64,000 nt of DNA. It comes from Cladorhizidae sp. MBARI D1340-BT2 (lineage: Eukaryota > Porifera > Demospongiae > Poecilosclerida > Cladorhizidae). This document shows positions 23,101 through 38,100 of this stretch, piece after piece. The position numbers and the translations under genes are program-made. How positions within the stretch are numbered: position 1 is the stretch's first letter; every line of letters starts with the position of its first letter. The DNA lies in the NCBI GenBank assembly GCA_028752905.1, contig JAQNBH010000011.1:1265879-1329878 (forward strand), written 5' to 3'. Below the pieces are notes generated by a model. It was given only the letters and a program-made list of their open reading frames with translations, searched no databases and was not told where the DNA came from.

Positions 23101-26100
23101 ACTACTAGCTGTGTGAGAGGCCACCATATATAGCATCCTATATGGACCCCTACTAGCTGTGTGAGAGGCCACCATATATAGCATCCTATATGGACCCTAC
23201 TAGCTGTGTGAGAGGCCACCATATATAGCATCCTATATGGACCCTACTAGCTGTGTGAGAGGCCACCATATATAGCATCCTATATGGACCCTACTAGCTG
23301 TGTGAGAGGCCACCATATATAGCATCCTGTATGGACCCTACTAGCTGTGTGAGAGGCCACCATATATAGCATCCTATATGGACCCTACTAGCTGTGTGAG
23401 AGGCCACCATATATAGCATCCTATATGGACCCTACTTATATAGCATCCTATATGGACCCTACTAGCTGTGTGAGAGGCCACCATATATAGCATCCTATAT
23501 GGACCCTACTAGCTGTGTGAGAGGCCACCATATATAGCATCCTATATGGACCCCTACTAGCTGTGTGAGAGGCCACCATATATAGCATCCTATATGGACC
23601 CTACTAGCTGTGTGAGAGGCCACCATATATAGCATCCTATATGGACCCTACTAGCTGTGTGAGAGGCCACCATATATAGCATCCTATATGGACCCTACTA
23701 GCTGTGTGAGAGGCCACCATATATAGCATCCTGTATGGACCCTACTAGCTGTGTGAGAGGCCACCATATATAGCATCCTATATGGACCCTACTAGCTGTG
23801 TGAGAGGCCACCATATATAGCATCCTATATGGACCCTACTAGCTGTGTGAGAGGCCACCATATATAGCATCCTATATGGACACTACTAGCTGTGTGAGAG
23901 GCCACCATATATAGCATCCTATATGGACACTACTAGCTGTGTGAGAGGCCACCATATATAGCATCCTATATGGACCCTACTAGCTGTGTGAGAGGCCACC
24001 ATATATAGCATCCTATATGGACCTTACTAGCTGTGTGAGAGGCCACCATATATAGCATCCTATATGGACACTACTAGCTTGAGAGACCACCATATATGGC
24101 ATCAGTGACATCAAAGCTGTGACTTCATTTTACTAATTCACATTATTCCCCCATTGTGTCACTGATTCTGTTCCATTAATTAATGAGTTCACATCCACTT
24201 CATCTCTATCATGGCCTAGTCCCTGGGAACTCTCACTTCATCTCTATCACCTGGGAACCCTCACTCCATCTCTATCATGGCCTAGTGCCTGGGAACACTT
24301 CATCTCTATCATGGCCTAGTACCTGGGAACCCTCACTTCATCTCTATCATGGCCTAGTCCCTGGGAACTCTCACTTCATCTCTATCATGGCCTAGTCCCT
24401 GGGAACCCTCACTTCATCTCTATCATGGCCTAGTACCTGGGAACCCTCACTTCATCTCTATCATGGCCTAGTACCTGGGAACCCTCACTTCATCTCTATC
24501 ATGGCCTAGTACCTGGGAACTCTCACTTCATCTCTATCATGGCCTAGTACCTGGGAACCCTCACTTCATCTCTATCATGGCCTAGTACCTGGGAACTCTC
24601 TCTTCATCTCTATCATGGTCTAGTACCTGGGAACTCTCACTTCATCTCTATCATGGCCTAGTACCTGGGAACCCTCACTTCATCTCTATCATGGTCTAGT
24701 CCCTGGGAACTCTCACTTCATCTCTATCATGGCCTAGTACCTGGGAACCCTCACTTCATCTCTATCATGGCCTAGTACCTGGGAACCCTCACTTCATCTC
24801 TATCATGGCCTAGTCCCTGGGAACCCTCACTTCATCTCTATCATGGTCTAGTCCCTGGGAACCCTCACTTCATCTCTATCATGGCCTAGTACCTGGGAAC
24901 TCTCACTTCATCTCTATCATGGCCTAGTACCTGGGAACCCTCACTTCATCTCTATCATGGCCTAGTCCCTTGGAACCCTCACTTCATCTCTATCATGGCC
25001 TAGTACCTGGGAACTCTCACTTCATCTCTAACATGGCCTAGTACCTGGGAACTCTCACTTCATCTCTATCATGGCCTAGTCCCTGGGAACCCTCACTTCA
25101 TCTCTATCATGGCCTAGTCCCTGGGAACTCTCACTTCATCTCTATCATGGCCAAGTACCTGGGAACCCTCACTTCATCTCTATCATGGCCTAGTACCTGG
25201 GAACTCTCACTTCATCTCTATCATGGCCTAGTACCTGGGAACCCTCACTTCATCTCTATCATGGCCTAGTCCCTGGGAACTCTCACTTCATCTCTATCAT
25301 GGCCTAGTACCTGGGAACCCTCACTTCATCTCTATCATGGCCTAGTACCTGGGAACTCTCACTTCATCTCTATCATGGCCTAGTACCTGGGAACCCTCAC
25401 TTCATCTCTATCATGGCCTAGTATAGTCCCTGGGAACTCTCACTTCATCTCTATCATGGCCTAGTACCTGGGAACCCTCACTTCATCTCTATCATGGCCT
25501 AGTCCCTGGGAACCCTCACTTCATCTCTATCATGGCCTAGTACCTGGGAACCCTCACTTCATCTCTATCATGGTCTAGTACCTGGGAACCCTCACTTCAT
25601 CTCTATCATGGCCTAGTACCTGGGAACTCTCACTTCATCTCTATCATGGCCTAGTACTGGGAACTCTCACTTCATCTCTATCATGGCCTAGTACCTGGGA
25701 ACCCTCACTTCATCTCTATCATGGCCTAGTCCCTGGGAACTCTCACTTCATCTCTATCATGGCCTAGTACCTGGGAACCCTCACTTCATCTCTATCATGG
25801 CCTAGTACCTGGGAACTCTCACTTCATCTCTATCATGGCCTAGTCCCTGGGAACCCTCACTTCATCTCTATCATGGGCTAGTACCTGGGAACCCTAACTT
25901 CATCTCTATCATGGCCTAGTACCTGGGAACCCTCACTTCATCTCTATCATGGCCTAGTACCTGGGAACTCTCACTTCATCTCTATCATGGCCTAGTACCT
26001 GGGAACCCTCACTTCATCTCTATCATGGCCTAGTACCTGGGAACCCTCACTTCATCTCTATCATGGCCTAGTACCACTTCATCTCTATCATGGTCTAGTA

Positions 26101-29100
26101 CCTGGGAACCCTCACTTCATCTCTATCATGGCCTAGTACCTGGGAACTCTCACTTCATCTCTATCATGGCCTAGTACTGGGAACTCTCACTTCATCTCTA
26201 TCATGGCCTAGTACCTGGGAACTCTCACTTCATCTCTATCATGGCCTAGTACTGGGAACTCTCACTTCATCTCTATCATGGCCTAGTACCTGGGAACCCT
26301 CACTTCATCTCTATCATGGCCTAGTCCCTGGGAACTCTCACTTCATCTCTATCATGGCCTAGTACCTGGGAACCCTCACTTCATCTCTATCATGGCCTAG
26401 TACCTGGGAACTCTCACTTCATCTCTATCATGGCCTAGTCCCTGGGAACCCTCACTTCATCTCTATCATGGGCTAGTACCTGGGAACCCTAACTTCATCT
26501 CTATCATGGCCTAGTACCTGGGAACCCTCACTTCATCTCTATCATGGCCTAGTACCTGGGAACTCTCACTTCATCTCTATCATGGCCTAGTACCTGGGAA
26601 CCCTCACTTCATCTCTATCATGGCCTAGTACCTGGGAACCCTCACTTCATCTCTATCATGGCCTAGTACCACTTCATCTCTATCATGGTCTAGTACCTGG
26701 GAACCCTCACTTCATCTCTATCATGGCCTAGTACCTGGGAACTCTCACTTCATCTCTATCATGGCCTAGTACTGGGAACTCTCACTTCATCTCTATCATG
26801 GCCTAGTACCTGGGAACTCTCACTTCATCTCTATCATGGCCTAGTACCTGGGAACCCTCACTTCATCTCTATCATGGCCTAGTCCCTGGGAACCCTCACT
26901 TCATCTCTATCATGGCCTAGTACCTGGGAACTCTCACTTCATCTCTATCATGGCCTAGTACCTGGGAACCCTCACTTCATCTCTATCATGGCCTAGTACC
27001 TGGGAACTCTCACTTCATCTCTATCATGGTCTAGTCCCTGGGAACCCTCACTTCATCTCTATCATGGCCTAGTCCCTGGAAACCCTCACTTCATCTCTAT
27101 CATGGCCTAGTCCCTGGGAACACTCACTTCATCTCTATCATGGCCTAGTACCTGGGAACCCTCACTTCATCTCTATCATGGCCTAGTACCTGGGAACTCT
27201 CACTTCATCTCTATCATGGCCTAGTACCTGGGAACCCTCACTTCATCTCTATCATGGCCTAGTATAGTCCCTGGGAACTCTCACTTCATCTCTATCATGG
27301 CCTAGTACCTGGGAACCCTCACTTCATCTCTATCATGGCCTAGTCCCTGGGAACTCTCACTTCATCTCTATCATGGCCTAGTACCTGGGAACCCTCACTT
27401 CATCTCTATCATGGCCTAGTACCTGGGAACTCTCACTTCATCTCTATCATGGCCTAGTACCTGGGAACCCTCACTTCATCTCTATCATGGCCTAGTATAG
27501 TCCCTGGGAACTCTCACTTCATCTCTATCATGGCCTAGTACCTGGGAACCCTCACTTCATCTCTATCATGGCCTAGTACCTGGGAACTCTCACTTCATCT
27601 CTATCATGGCCTAGTCCCTGGGAACCCTCACTTCATCTCTATCATGGGCTAGTACCTGGGAACCCTAACTTCATCTCTATCATGGCCTAGTACCTGGGAA
27701 CCCTCACTTCATCTCTATCATGGCCTAGTACCTGGGAACTCTCACTTCATCTCTATCATGGCCTAGTACCTGGGAACCCTCACTTCATCTCTATCATGGC
27801 CTAGTACCTGGGAACCCTCACTTCATCTCTATCATGGCCTAGTACCACTTCATCTCTATCATGGTCTAGTACCTGGGAACCCTCACTTCATCTCTATCAT
27901 GGCCTAGTACCTGGGAACTCTCACTTCATCTCTATCATGGCCTAGTACTGGGAACTCTCACTTCATCTCTATCATGGCCTAGTACCTGGGAACTCTCACT
28001 TCATCTCTATCATGGCCTAGTACCTGGGAACCCTCACTTCATCTCTATCATGGCCTAGTCCCTGGGAACCCTCACTTCATCTCTATCATGGCCTAGTACC
28101 TGGGAACTCTCACTTCATCTCTATCATGGCCTAGTACCTGGGAACCCTCACTTCATCTCTATCATGGCCTAGTACCTGGGAACTCTCACTTCATCTCTAT
28201 CATGGCCTAGTACCTGGGAACCCTCACTTCATCTCTATCATGGCCTAGTCCCTGGGAACCCTCACTTCATCTCTATCATGGCCTAGTACCTGGGAACTCT
28301 CACTTCATCTCTATCATGGCCTAGTACCTGGGAACCCTCACTTCATCTCTATCATGGCCTAGTACCTGGGAACTCTCACTTCATCTCTATCATGGTCTAG
28401 TCCCTGGGAACCCTCACTTCATCTCTATCATGGCCTAGTCCCTGGGAACCCTCACTTCATCTCTATCATGGCCTAGTCCCTGGGAACTCTCACTTCATCT
28501 CTATCATGGCCTAGTACCTGGGAACCCTCACTTCATCTCTATCATGGCCTAGTACCTGGGAACTCTCACTTCATCTCTATCATGGCCTAGTACCTGGGAA
28601 CCCTCACTTCATCTCTATCATGGCCTAGTATAGTCCCTGGGAACTCTCACTTCATCTCTATCATGGCCTAGTACCTGGGAACCCTCACTTCATCTCTATC
28701 ATGGCCTAGTCCCTGGGAACTCTCACTTCATCTCTATCATGGCCTAGTACCTGGGAACCCTCACTTCATCTCTATCATGGCCTAGTACCTGGGAACTCTC
28801 ACTTCATCTCTATCATGGCCTAGTACCTGGGAACCCTCACTTCATCTCTATCATGGCCTAGTATAGTCCCTGGGAACTCTCACTTCATCTCTATCATGGC
28901 CTAGTACCTGGGAACCCTCACTTCATCTCTATCATGGCCTAGTACCTGGGAACTCTCACTTCATCTCTATCATGGCCTAGTCCCTGGGAACCCTCACTTC
29001 ATCTCTATCATGGGCTAGTACCTGGGAACCCTAACTTCATCTCTATCATGGCCTAGTACCTGGGAACCCTCACTTCATCTCTATCATGGCCTAGTACCTG

Positions 29101-32100
29101 GGAACTCTCACTTCATCTCTATCATGGCCTAGTACCTGGGAACCCTCACTTCATCTCTATCATGGCCTAGTACCTGGGAACCCTCACTTCATCTCTATCA
29201 TGGCCTAGTACCACTTCATCTCTATCATGGTCTAGTACCTGGGAACCCTCACTTCATCTCTATCATGGCCTAGTACCTGGGAACTCTCACTTCATCTCTA
29301 TCATGGCCTAGTACTGGGAACTCTCACTTCATCTCTATCATGGCCTAGTACCTGGGAACTCTCACTTCATCTCTATCATGGCCTAGTACCTGGGAACCCT
29401 CACTTCATCTCTATCATGGCCTAGTCCCTGGGAACCCTCACTTCATCTCTATCATGGCCTAGTACCTGGGAACTCTCACTTCATCTCTATCATGGCCTAG
29501 TACCTGGGAACCCTCACTTCATCTCTATCATGGCCTAGTACCTGGGAACTCTCACTTCATCTCTATCATGGCCTAGTACCTGGGAACCCTCACTTCATCT
29601 CTATCATGGCCTAGTCCCTGGGAACCTTCACTTCATCTCTATCATGGCCTAGTACCTGGGAACTCTCACTTCATCTCTATCATGGCCTAGTACCTGGGAA
29701 CCCTCACTTCATCTCTATCATGGCCTAGTACCTGGGAACTCTCACTTCATCTCTATCATGGTCTAGTCCCTGGGAACCCTCACTTCATCTCTATCATGGC
29801 CTAGTCCCTGGGAACCCTCACTTCATCTCTATCATGGCCTAGTCCCTGGGAACTCTCACTTCATCTCTATCATGGCCTAGTACCTGGGAACCCTCACTTC
29901 ATCTCTATCATGGCCTAGTACCTGGGAACTCTCACTTCATCTCTATCATGGCCTAGTACCTGGGAACCCTCACTTCATCTCTATCATGGCCTAGTATAGT
30001 CCCTGGGAACTCTCACTTCATCTCTATCATGGCCTAGTACCTGGGAACCCTCACTTCATCTCTATCATGGCCTAGTCCCTGGGAACTCTCACTTCATCTC
30101 TATCATGGCCTAGTACCTGGGAACCCTCACTTCATCTCTATCATGGCCTAGTACCTGGGAACTCTCACTTCATCTCTATCATGGCCTAGTACCTGGGAAC
30201 CCTCACTTCATCTCTATCATGGCCTAGTATAGTCCCTGGGAACTCTCACTTCATCTCTATCATGGCCTAGTACCTGGGAACCCTCACTTCATCTCTATCA
30301 TGGCCTAGTACCTGGGAACTCTCACTTCATCTCTATCATGGCCTAGTCCCTGGGAACCCTCACTTCATCTCTATCATGGGCTAGTACCTGGGAACCCTAA
30401 CTTCATCTCTATCATGGCCTAGTACCTGGGAACCCTCACTTCATCTCTATCATGGCCTAGTACCTGGGAACTCTCACTTCATCTCTATCATGGCCTAGTA
30501 CCTGGGAACCCTCACTTCATCTCTATCATGGCCTAGTACCTGGGAACCCTCACTTCATCTCTATCATGGCCTAGTACCACTTCATCTCTATCATGGTCTA
30601 GTACCTGGGAACCCTCACTTCATCTCTATCATGGCCTAGTACCTGGGAACTCTCACTTCATCTCTATCATGGCCTAGTACTGGGAACTCTCACTTCATCT
30701 CTATCATGGCCTAGTACCTGGGAACTCTCACTTCATCTCTATCATGGCCTAGTACCTGGGAACCCTCACTTCATCTCTATCATGGCCTAGTCCCTGGGAA
30801 CCCTCACTTCATCTCTATCATGGCCTAGTACCTGGGAACTCTCACTTCATCTCTATCATGGCCTAGTACCTGGGAACCCTCACTTCATCTCTATCATGGC
30901 CTAGTACCTGGGAACTCTCACTTCATCTCTATCATGGCCTAGTACCTGGGAACCCTCACTTCATCTCTATCATGGCCTAGTCCCTGGGAACCCTCACTTC
31001 ATCTCTATCATGGCCTAGTACCTGGGAACTCTCACTTCATCTCTATCATGGCCTAGTACCTGGGAACCCTCACTTCATCTCTATCATGGCCTAGTACCTG
31101 GGAACTCTCACTTCATCTCTATCATGGTCTAGTCCCTGGGAACCCTCACTTCATCTCTATCATGGCCTAGTCCCTGGGAACCCTCACTTCATCTCTATCA
31201 TGGCCTAGTCCCTGGGAACTCTCACTTCATCTCTATCATGGCCTAGTACCTGGGAACCCTCACTTCATCTCTATCATGGCCTAGTACCTGGGAACTCTCA
31301 CTTCATCTCTATCATGGCCTAGTACCTGGGAACCCTCACTTCATCTCTATCATGGCCTAGTATAGTCCCTGGGAACTCTCACTTCATCTCTATCATGGCC
31401 TAGTACCTGGGAACCCTCACTTCATCTCTATCATGGCCTAGTCCCTGGGAACTCTCACTTCATCTCTATCATGGCCTAGTACCTGGGAACCCTCACTTCA
31501 TCTCTATCATGGCCTAGTACCTGGGAACTCTCACTTCATCTCTATCATGGCCTAGTACCTGGGAACCCTCACTTCATCTCTATCATGGCCTAGTATAGTC
31601 CCTGGGAACTCTCACTTCATCTCTATCATGGCCTAGTACCTGGGAACCCTCACTTCATCTCTATCATGGCCTAGTACCTGGGAACTCTCACTTCATCTCT
31701 ATCATGGCCTAGTCCCTGGGAACCCTCACTTCATCTCTATCATGGGCTAGTACCTGGGAACCCTAACTTCATCTCTATCATGGCCTAGTACCTGGGAACC
31801 CTCACTTCATCTCTATCATGGCCTAGTACCTGGGAACTCTCACTTCATCTCTATCATGGCCTAGTACCTGGGAACCCTCACTTCATCTCTATCATGGCCT
31901 AGTACCTGGGAACCCTCACTTCATCTCTATCATGGCCTAGTACCACTTCATCTCTATCATGGTCTAGTACCTGGGAACCCTCACTTCATCTCTATCATGG
32001 CCTAGTACCTGGGAACTCTCACTTCATCTCTATCATGGCCTAGTACTGGGAACTCTCACTTCATCTCTATCATGGCCTAGTACCTGGGAACTCTCACTTC

Positions 32101-35100
32101 ATCTCTATCATGGCCTAGTACCTGGGAACCCTCACTTCATCTCTATCATGGCCTAGTCCCTGGGAACCCTCACTTCATCTCTATCATGGCCTAGTACCTG
32201 GGAACTCTCACTTCATCTCTATCATGGCCTAGTACCTGGGAACCCTCACTTCATCTCTATCATGGCCTAGTACCTGGGAACTCTCACTTCATCTCTATCA
32301 TGGCCTAGTACCTGGGAACCCTCACTTCATCTCTATCATGGCCTAGTCCCTGGGAACCCTCACTTCATCTCTATCATGGCCTAGTACCTGGGAACTCTCA
32401 CTTCATCTCTATCATGGCCTAGTACCTGGGAACCCTCACTTCATCTCTATCATGGCCTAGTACCTGGGAACTCTCACTTCATCTCTATCATGGTCTAGTC
32501 CCTGGGAACCCTCACTTCATCTCTATCATGGCCTAGTCCCTGGGAACCCTCACTTCATCTCTATCATGGCCTAGTCCCTGGGAACTCTCACTTCATCTCT
32601 ATCATGGCCTAGTACCTGGGAACCCTCACTTCATCTCTATCATGGCCTAGTACCTGGGAACTCTCACTTCATCTCTATCATGGCCTAGTACCTGGGAACC
32701 CTCACTTCATCTCTATCATGGCCTAGTATAGTCCCTGGGAACTCTCACTTCATCTCTATCATGGCCTAGTACCTGGGAACCCTCACTTCATCTCTATCAT
32801 GGCCTAGTCCCTGGGAACTCTCACTTCATCTCTATCATGGCCTAGTACCTGGGAACCCTCACTTCATCTCTATCATGGCCTAGTACCTGGGAACTCTCAC
32901 TTCATCTCTATCATGGCCTAGTACCTGGGAACCCTCACTTCATCTCTATCATGGCCTAGTATAGTCCCTGGGAACTCTCACTTCATCTCTATCATGGCCT
33001 AGTACCTGGGAACCCTCACTTCATCTCTATCATGGCCTAGTACCTGGGAACTCTCACTTCATCTCTATCATGGCCTAGTCCCTGGGAACCCTCACTTCAT
33101 CTCTATCATGGGCTAGTACCTGGGAACCCTAACTTCATCTCTATCATGGCCTAGTACCTGGGAACCCTCACTTCATCTCTATCATGGCCTAGTACCTGGG
33201 AACTCTCACTTCATCTCTATCATGGCCTAGTACCTGGGAACCCTCACTTCATCTCTATCATGGCCTAGTACCTGGGAACCCTCACTTCATCTCTATCATG
33301 GCCTAGTACCACTTCATCTCTATCATGGTCTAGTACCTGGGAACCCTCACTTCATCTCTATCATGGCCTAGTACCTGGGAACTCTCACTTCATCTCTATC
33401 ATGGCCTAGTACTGGGAACTCTCACTTCATCTCTATCATGGCCTAGTACCTGGGAACTCTCACTTCATCTCTATCATGGCCTAGTACCTGGGAACCCTCA
33501 CTTCATCTCTATCATGGCCTAGTCCCTGGGAACCCTCACTTCATCTCTATCATGGCCTAGTACCTGGGAACTCTCACTTCATCTCTATCATGGCCTAGTA
33601 CCTGGGAACCCTCACTTCATCTCTATCATGGCCTAGTACCTGGGAACTCTCACTTCATCTCTATCATGGCCTAGTACCTGGGAACCCTCACTTCATCTCT
33701 ATCATGGCCTAGTCCCTGGGAACCCTCACTTCATCTCTATCATGGCCTAGTACCTGGGAACTCTCACTTCATCTCTATCATGGCCTAGTACCTGGGAACC
33801 CTCACTTCATCTCTATCATGGCCTAGTACCTGGGAACTCTCACTTCATCTCTATCATGGTCTAGTCCCTGGGAACCCTCACTTCATCTCTATCATGGCCT
33901 AGTCCCTGGGAACCCTCACTTCATCTCTATCATGGCCTAGTCCCTGGGAACTCTCACTTCATCTCTATCATGGCCTAGTACCTGGGAACCCTCACTTCAT
34001 CTCTATCATGGCCTAGTACCTGGGAACTCTCACTTCATCTCTATCATGGCCTAGTACCTGGGAACCCTCACTTCATCTCTATCATGGCCTAGTATAGTCC
34101 CTGGGAACTCTCACTTCATCTCTATCATGGCCTAGTACCTGGGAACCCTCACTTCATCTCTATCATGGCCTAGTCCCTGGGAACTCTCACTTCATCTCTA
34201 TCATGGCCTAGTACCTGGGAACCCTCACTTCATCTCTATCATGGCCTAGTACCTGGGAACTCTCACTTCATCTCTATCATGGCCTAGTACCTGGGAACCC
34301 TCACTTCATCTCTATCATGGCCTAGTATAGTCCCTGGGAACTCTCACTTCATCTCTATCATGGCCTAGTACCTGGGAACCCTCACTTCATCTCTATCATG
34401 GCCTAGTACCTGGGAACTCTCACTTCATCTCTATCATGGCCTAGTCCCTGGGAACCCTCACTTCATCTCTATCATGGGCTAGTACCTGGGAACCCTAACT
34501 TCATCTCTATCATGGCCTAGTACCTGGGAACCCTCACTTCATCTCTATCATGGCCTAGTACCTGGGAACTCTCACTTCATCTCTATCATGGCCTAGTACC
34601 TGGGAACCCTCACTTCATCTCTATCATGGCCTAGTACCTGGGAACCCTCACTTCATCTCTATCATGGCCTAGTACCACTTCATCTCTATCATGGTCTAGT
34701 ACCTGGGAACCCTCACTTCATCTCTATCATGGCCTAGTACCTGGGAACTCTCACTTCATCTCTATCATGGCCTAGTACTGGGAACTCTCACTTCATCTCT
34801 ATCATGGCCTAGTACCTGGGAACTCTCACTTCATCTCTATCATGGCCTAGTACCTGGGAACCCTCACTTCATCTCTATCATGGCCTAGTCCCTGGGAACC
34901 CTCACTTCATCTCTATCATGGCCTAGTACCTGGGAACTCTCACTTCATCTCTATCATGGCCTAGTACCTGGGAACCCTCACTTCATCTCTATCATGGCCT
35001 AGTACCTGGGAACTCTCACTTCATCTCTATCATGGTCTAGTCCCTGGGAACCCTCACTTCATCTCTATCATGGCCTAGTCCCTGGGAACCCTCACTTCAT

Positions 35101-38100
35101 CTCTATCATGGCCTAGTCCCTGGGAACTCTCACTTCATCTCTATCATGGCCTAGTACCTGGGAACCCTCACTTCATCTCTATCATGGCCTAGTACCTGGG
35201 AACTCTCACTTCATCTCTATCATGGCCTAGTACCTGGGAACCCTCACTTCATCTCTATCATGGCCTAGTATAGTCCCTGGGAACTCTCACTTCATCTCTA
35301 TCATGGCCTAGTACCTGGGAACCCTCACTTCATCTCTATCATGGCCTAGTCCCTGGGAACTCTCACTTCATCTCTATCATGGCCTAGTACCTGGGAACCC
35401 TCACTTCATCTCTATCATGGCCTAGTACCTGGGAACTCTCACTTCATCTCTATCATGGCCTAGTACCTGGGAACCCTCACTTCATCTCTATCATGGCCTA
35501 GTATAGTCCCTGGGAACTCTCACTTCATCTCTATCATGGCCTAGTACCTGGGAACCCTCACTTCATCTCTATCATGGTCTAGTACCTGGGAACTCTCACT
35601 TCATCTCTATCATGGCCTAGTACCTGGGAACTCTCACTTCATCTCTATCATGGCCTAGTACCTGGGAACCCTCACTTCATCTCTATCATGGCCTAGTACC
35701 TGGGAACTCTCACTTCATCTCTATCATGGCCTAGTACCTGGGAACTCTCACTTCATCTCTATCATGGCCTAGTACCTGGGAACCCTCACTTCATCTCTAT
35801 CATGGCCTAGTACCTGGGAACTCTCACTTCATCTCTATCATGGCCTAGTACCTGGGAACCCTCACTTCATCTCTATCATGGCCTAGTCCCTGGGAACCCT
35901 CACTTTATCTCTATCATGGCCTAGGACCAGGAAACCTTCACTTCATCTCTATGACGGTGTCCACGATCCCTTCTCTCGTCTCCTCTAGAAAAGTACAACT
36001 CTATGCCTGTAAATTATGTTGACGACTATTTCCTCCTCACTACACTGAGCCTCATCTTCCATCTCTCTCCACTCATCACTGAAAGGCCAAACTAATTTTC
36101 CCCTTAAAATTTGTCAGGACAACATTTGATTGTCCCTCGGGCATTTTGACAACACACTCCTTTCCACAACCAGCAATCCTTCCACCTCTCAGCCTGCAAC
36201 CCTCCTGCAGCACTCAGTCGGCTCATCTGGTCCCTACGAAGCCATGCACCTCCCTCACTCTTGATGTCCCTACGAGGCCATGCACCTCCCTCACTCTTGA
36301 TGTCTCTACGAAGCTAAGCAACTCCCTCACTCTTGATGTCTCTAAGAAGCTAAGCAACTCCCTCACTCTTGATGTCCCTACGAAGCTAAGCAACTCCCTC
36401 ACTCTTGATGTCTCTAAGAAGCTAAGCAACTCCCTCACTCTTGATGTCTCTACGAAGCTAAGCAACTCCCTCACTCTTGATGTCCATACGAAGCTAAGCA
36501 ACTCCCTCACTCTTGATGTCTCTATGAAGCTAAGCAACTCCCTCACTCTTGATGTCCCTACGAAGCTAAGCAACTCCCTCACTCTTGATGTCCCTACGAA
36601 GCTAAGCAACTCCCTCACTCTTGATGTCTCTAAGAAGCTAAGCAACTCCCTCACTCTTGATGCCCCTACGAAGCTAAGCAACTCCCTCACTCTTGATGTC
36701 TCTACGAAGCTAAGCAACTCCCTCACTCTTGATGTCCCTACGAAGCTAAGCAACTCCCTCACTCTTGATGTCTCTACGAAGCTAAGCAACTCCCTCACTC
36801 TTGATGCCCCTACGAAGCTAAGCAACTCCCTCACTCTTGATGTCTCTACGAAGCTAAGCAACTCCCTCACTCTTGATGCCCCTACGAAGCTAAGCAACTC
36901 CCTCACTCTTGATGCCCCTACGAAGCTAAGCAACTCCCTCACTCTTGATGTCTCTACGAGGCCATGCACCTCCCTCACTCTTGATGTCTCTATGAAGCTA
37001 AGCAACTCCCTCACTCTTGATGCCCCTATGAAGCTAAGCAACTCCCTCACTCTTGATGTCCCTACGAGGCCATGCACCTCCCTCACTCTTGATGTCTCTA
37101 CGAGGCCATGCACCTCCCTCACTCTTGATGTCTCTACGAAGCTAAGCAACTCCCTCACTCTTGATGCCCCTACAAAGCTAAGCAACTCCCTCACTCTTGA
37201 TGTCTCTAAGAAGCTAAGCAACTCCCTCACTCTTGATGTCTCTACGAAGCTAAGCAACTCCCTCACTCTTGATGTCTCTAAGAAGCTAAGCAACTCCCTC
37301 ACTCTTGATGTCCCTACGAAGCTAAGCAACTCCCTCACTCTTGATGTCCCTACGAAGCTAAGCAACTCCCTCACTCTTGATATCTCTAAGAAGCTAAGCA
37401 ACTCCCTCACTCTTGATGTCTCTACGAGGCCATGCACCTCCCTCACTCTTGATGTCTCTAAGAAGCTAAGCAACTCCCTCACTCTTGATGTCTCTACAAA
37501 GCTAAGCAACTCCCTCACTCTTGATGCCCCTACGAAGCTAAGCAACTCCCTCACTCTTGATGTCCCTACGAAGCTAAGCAACTCCCTCACTCTTGATGTC
37601 TCTACGAAGCTAAGCAACTCCCTCACTCTTGATGCCCCTACGAAGCTAAGCAACTCCCTCACTCTTGATGTCCCTACGAAGCTAAGCAACTCCCTCACTC
37701 TTGATGTCTCTAAGAAGCTAAGCAACTCCCTCACTCTTGATGTCTCTACGAAGCTAAGCAACTCCCTCACTCTTGATGTCCCTACGAAGCTAAGCAACTC
37801 CCTCACTCTTGATGTCTCTAAGAAGCTAAGCAACTCCCTCACTCTTGATGTCCTTACGAAGCTAAGCAACTCCCTCACTCTTGATGCCCCTACAAAGCTA
37901 AGCAACTCCCTCACTCTTGATGTCTCTAAGAAGCTAAGCAACTCCCTCACTCTTGATGTCCCTACGAAGCTAAGCAACTCCCTCACTCTTGATGTCTCTA
38001 CGAAGCTAAGCAACTCCCTCAATCTTGATGTCTCTACGAAGCTAAGCAACTCCCTCACTCTTGATGCCCCTACGAAGCTAAGCAACTCCCTCACTCTTGA

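Noticed and set aside
21350..24098. Array of CArG (SRF) sites
   Set aside because: CCTATATGG in each unit has five rather than six A/T bases, so it does not match the consensus.
24192..35960. CRISPR array
   Set aside because: Units are contiguous with no unique spacers, no cas genes are present, and the flanking genes are eukaryotic.
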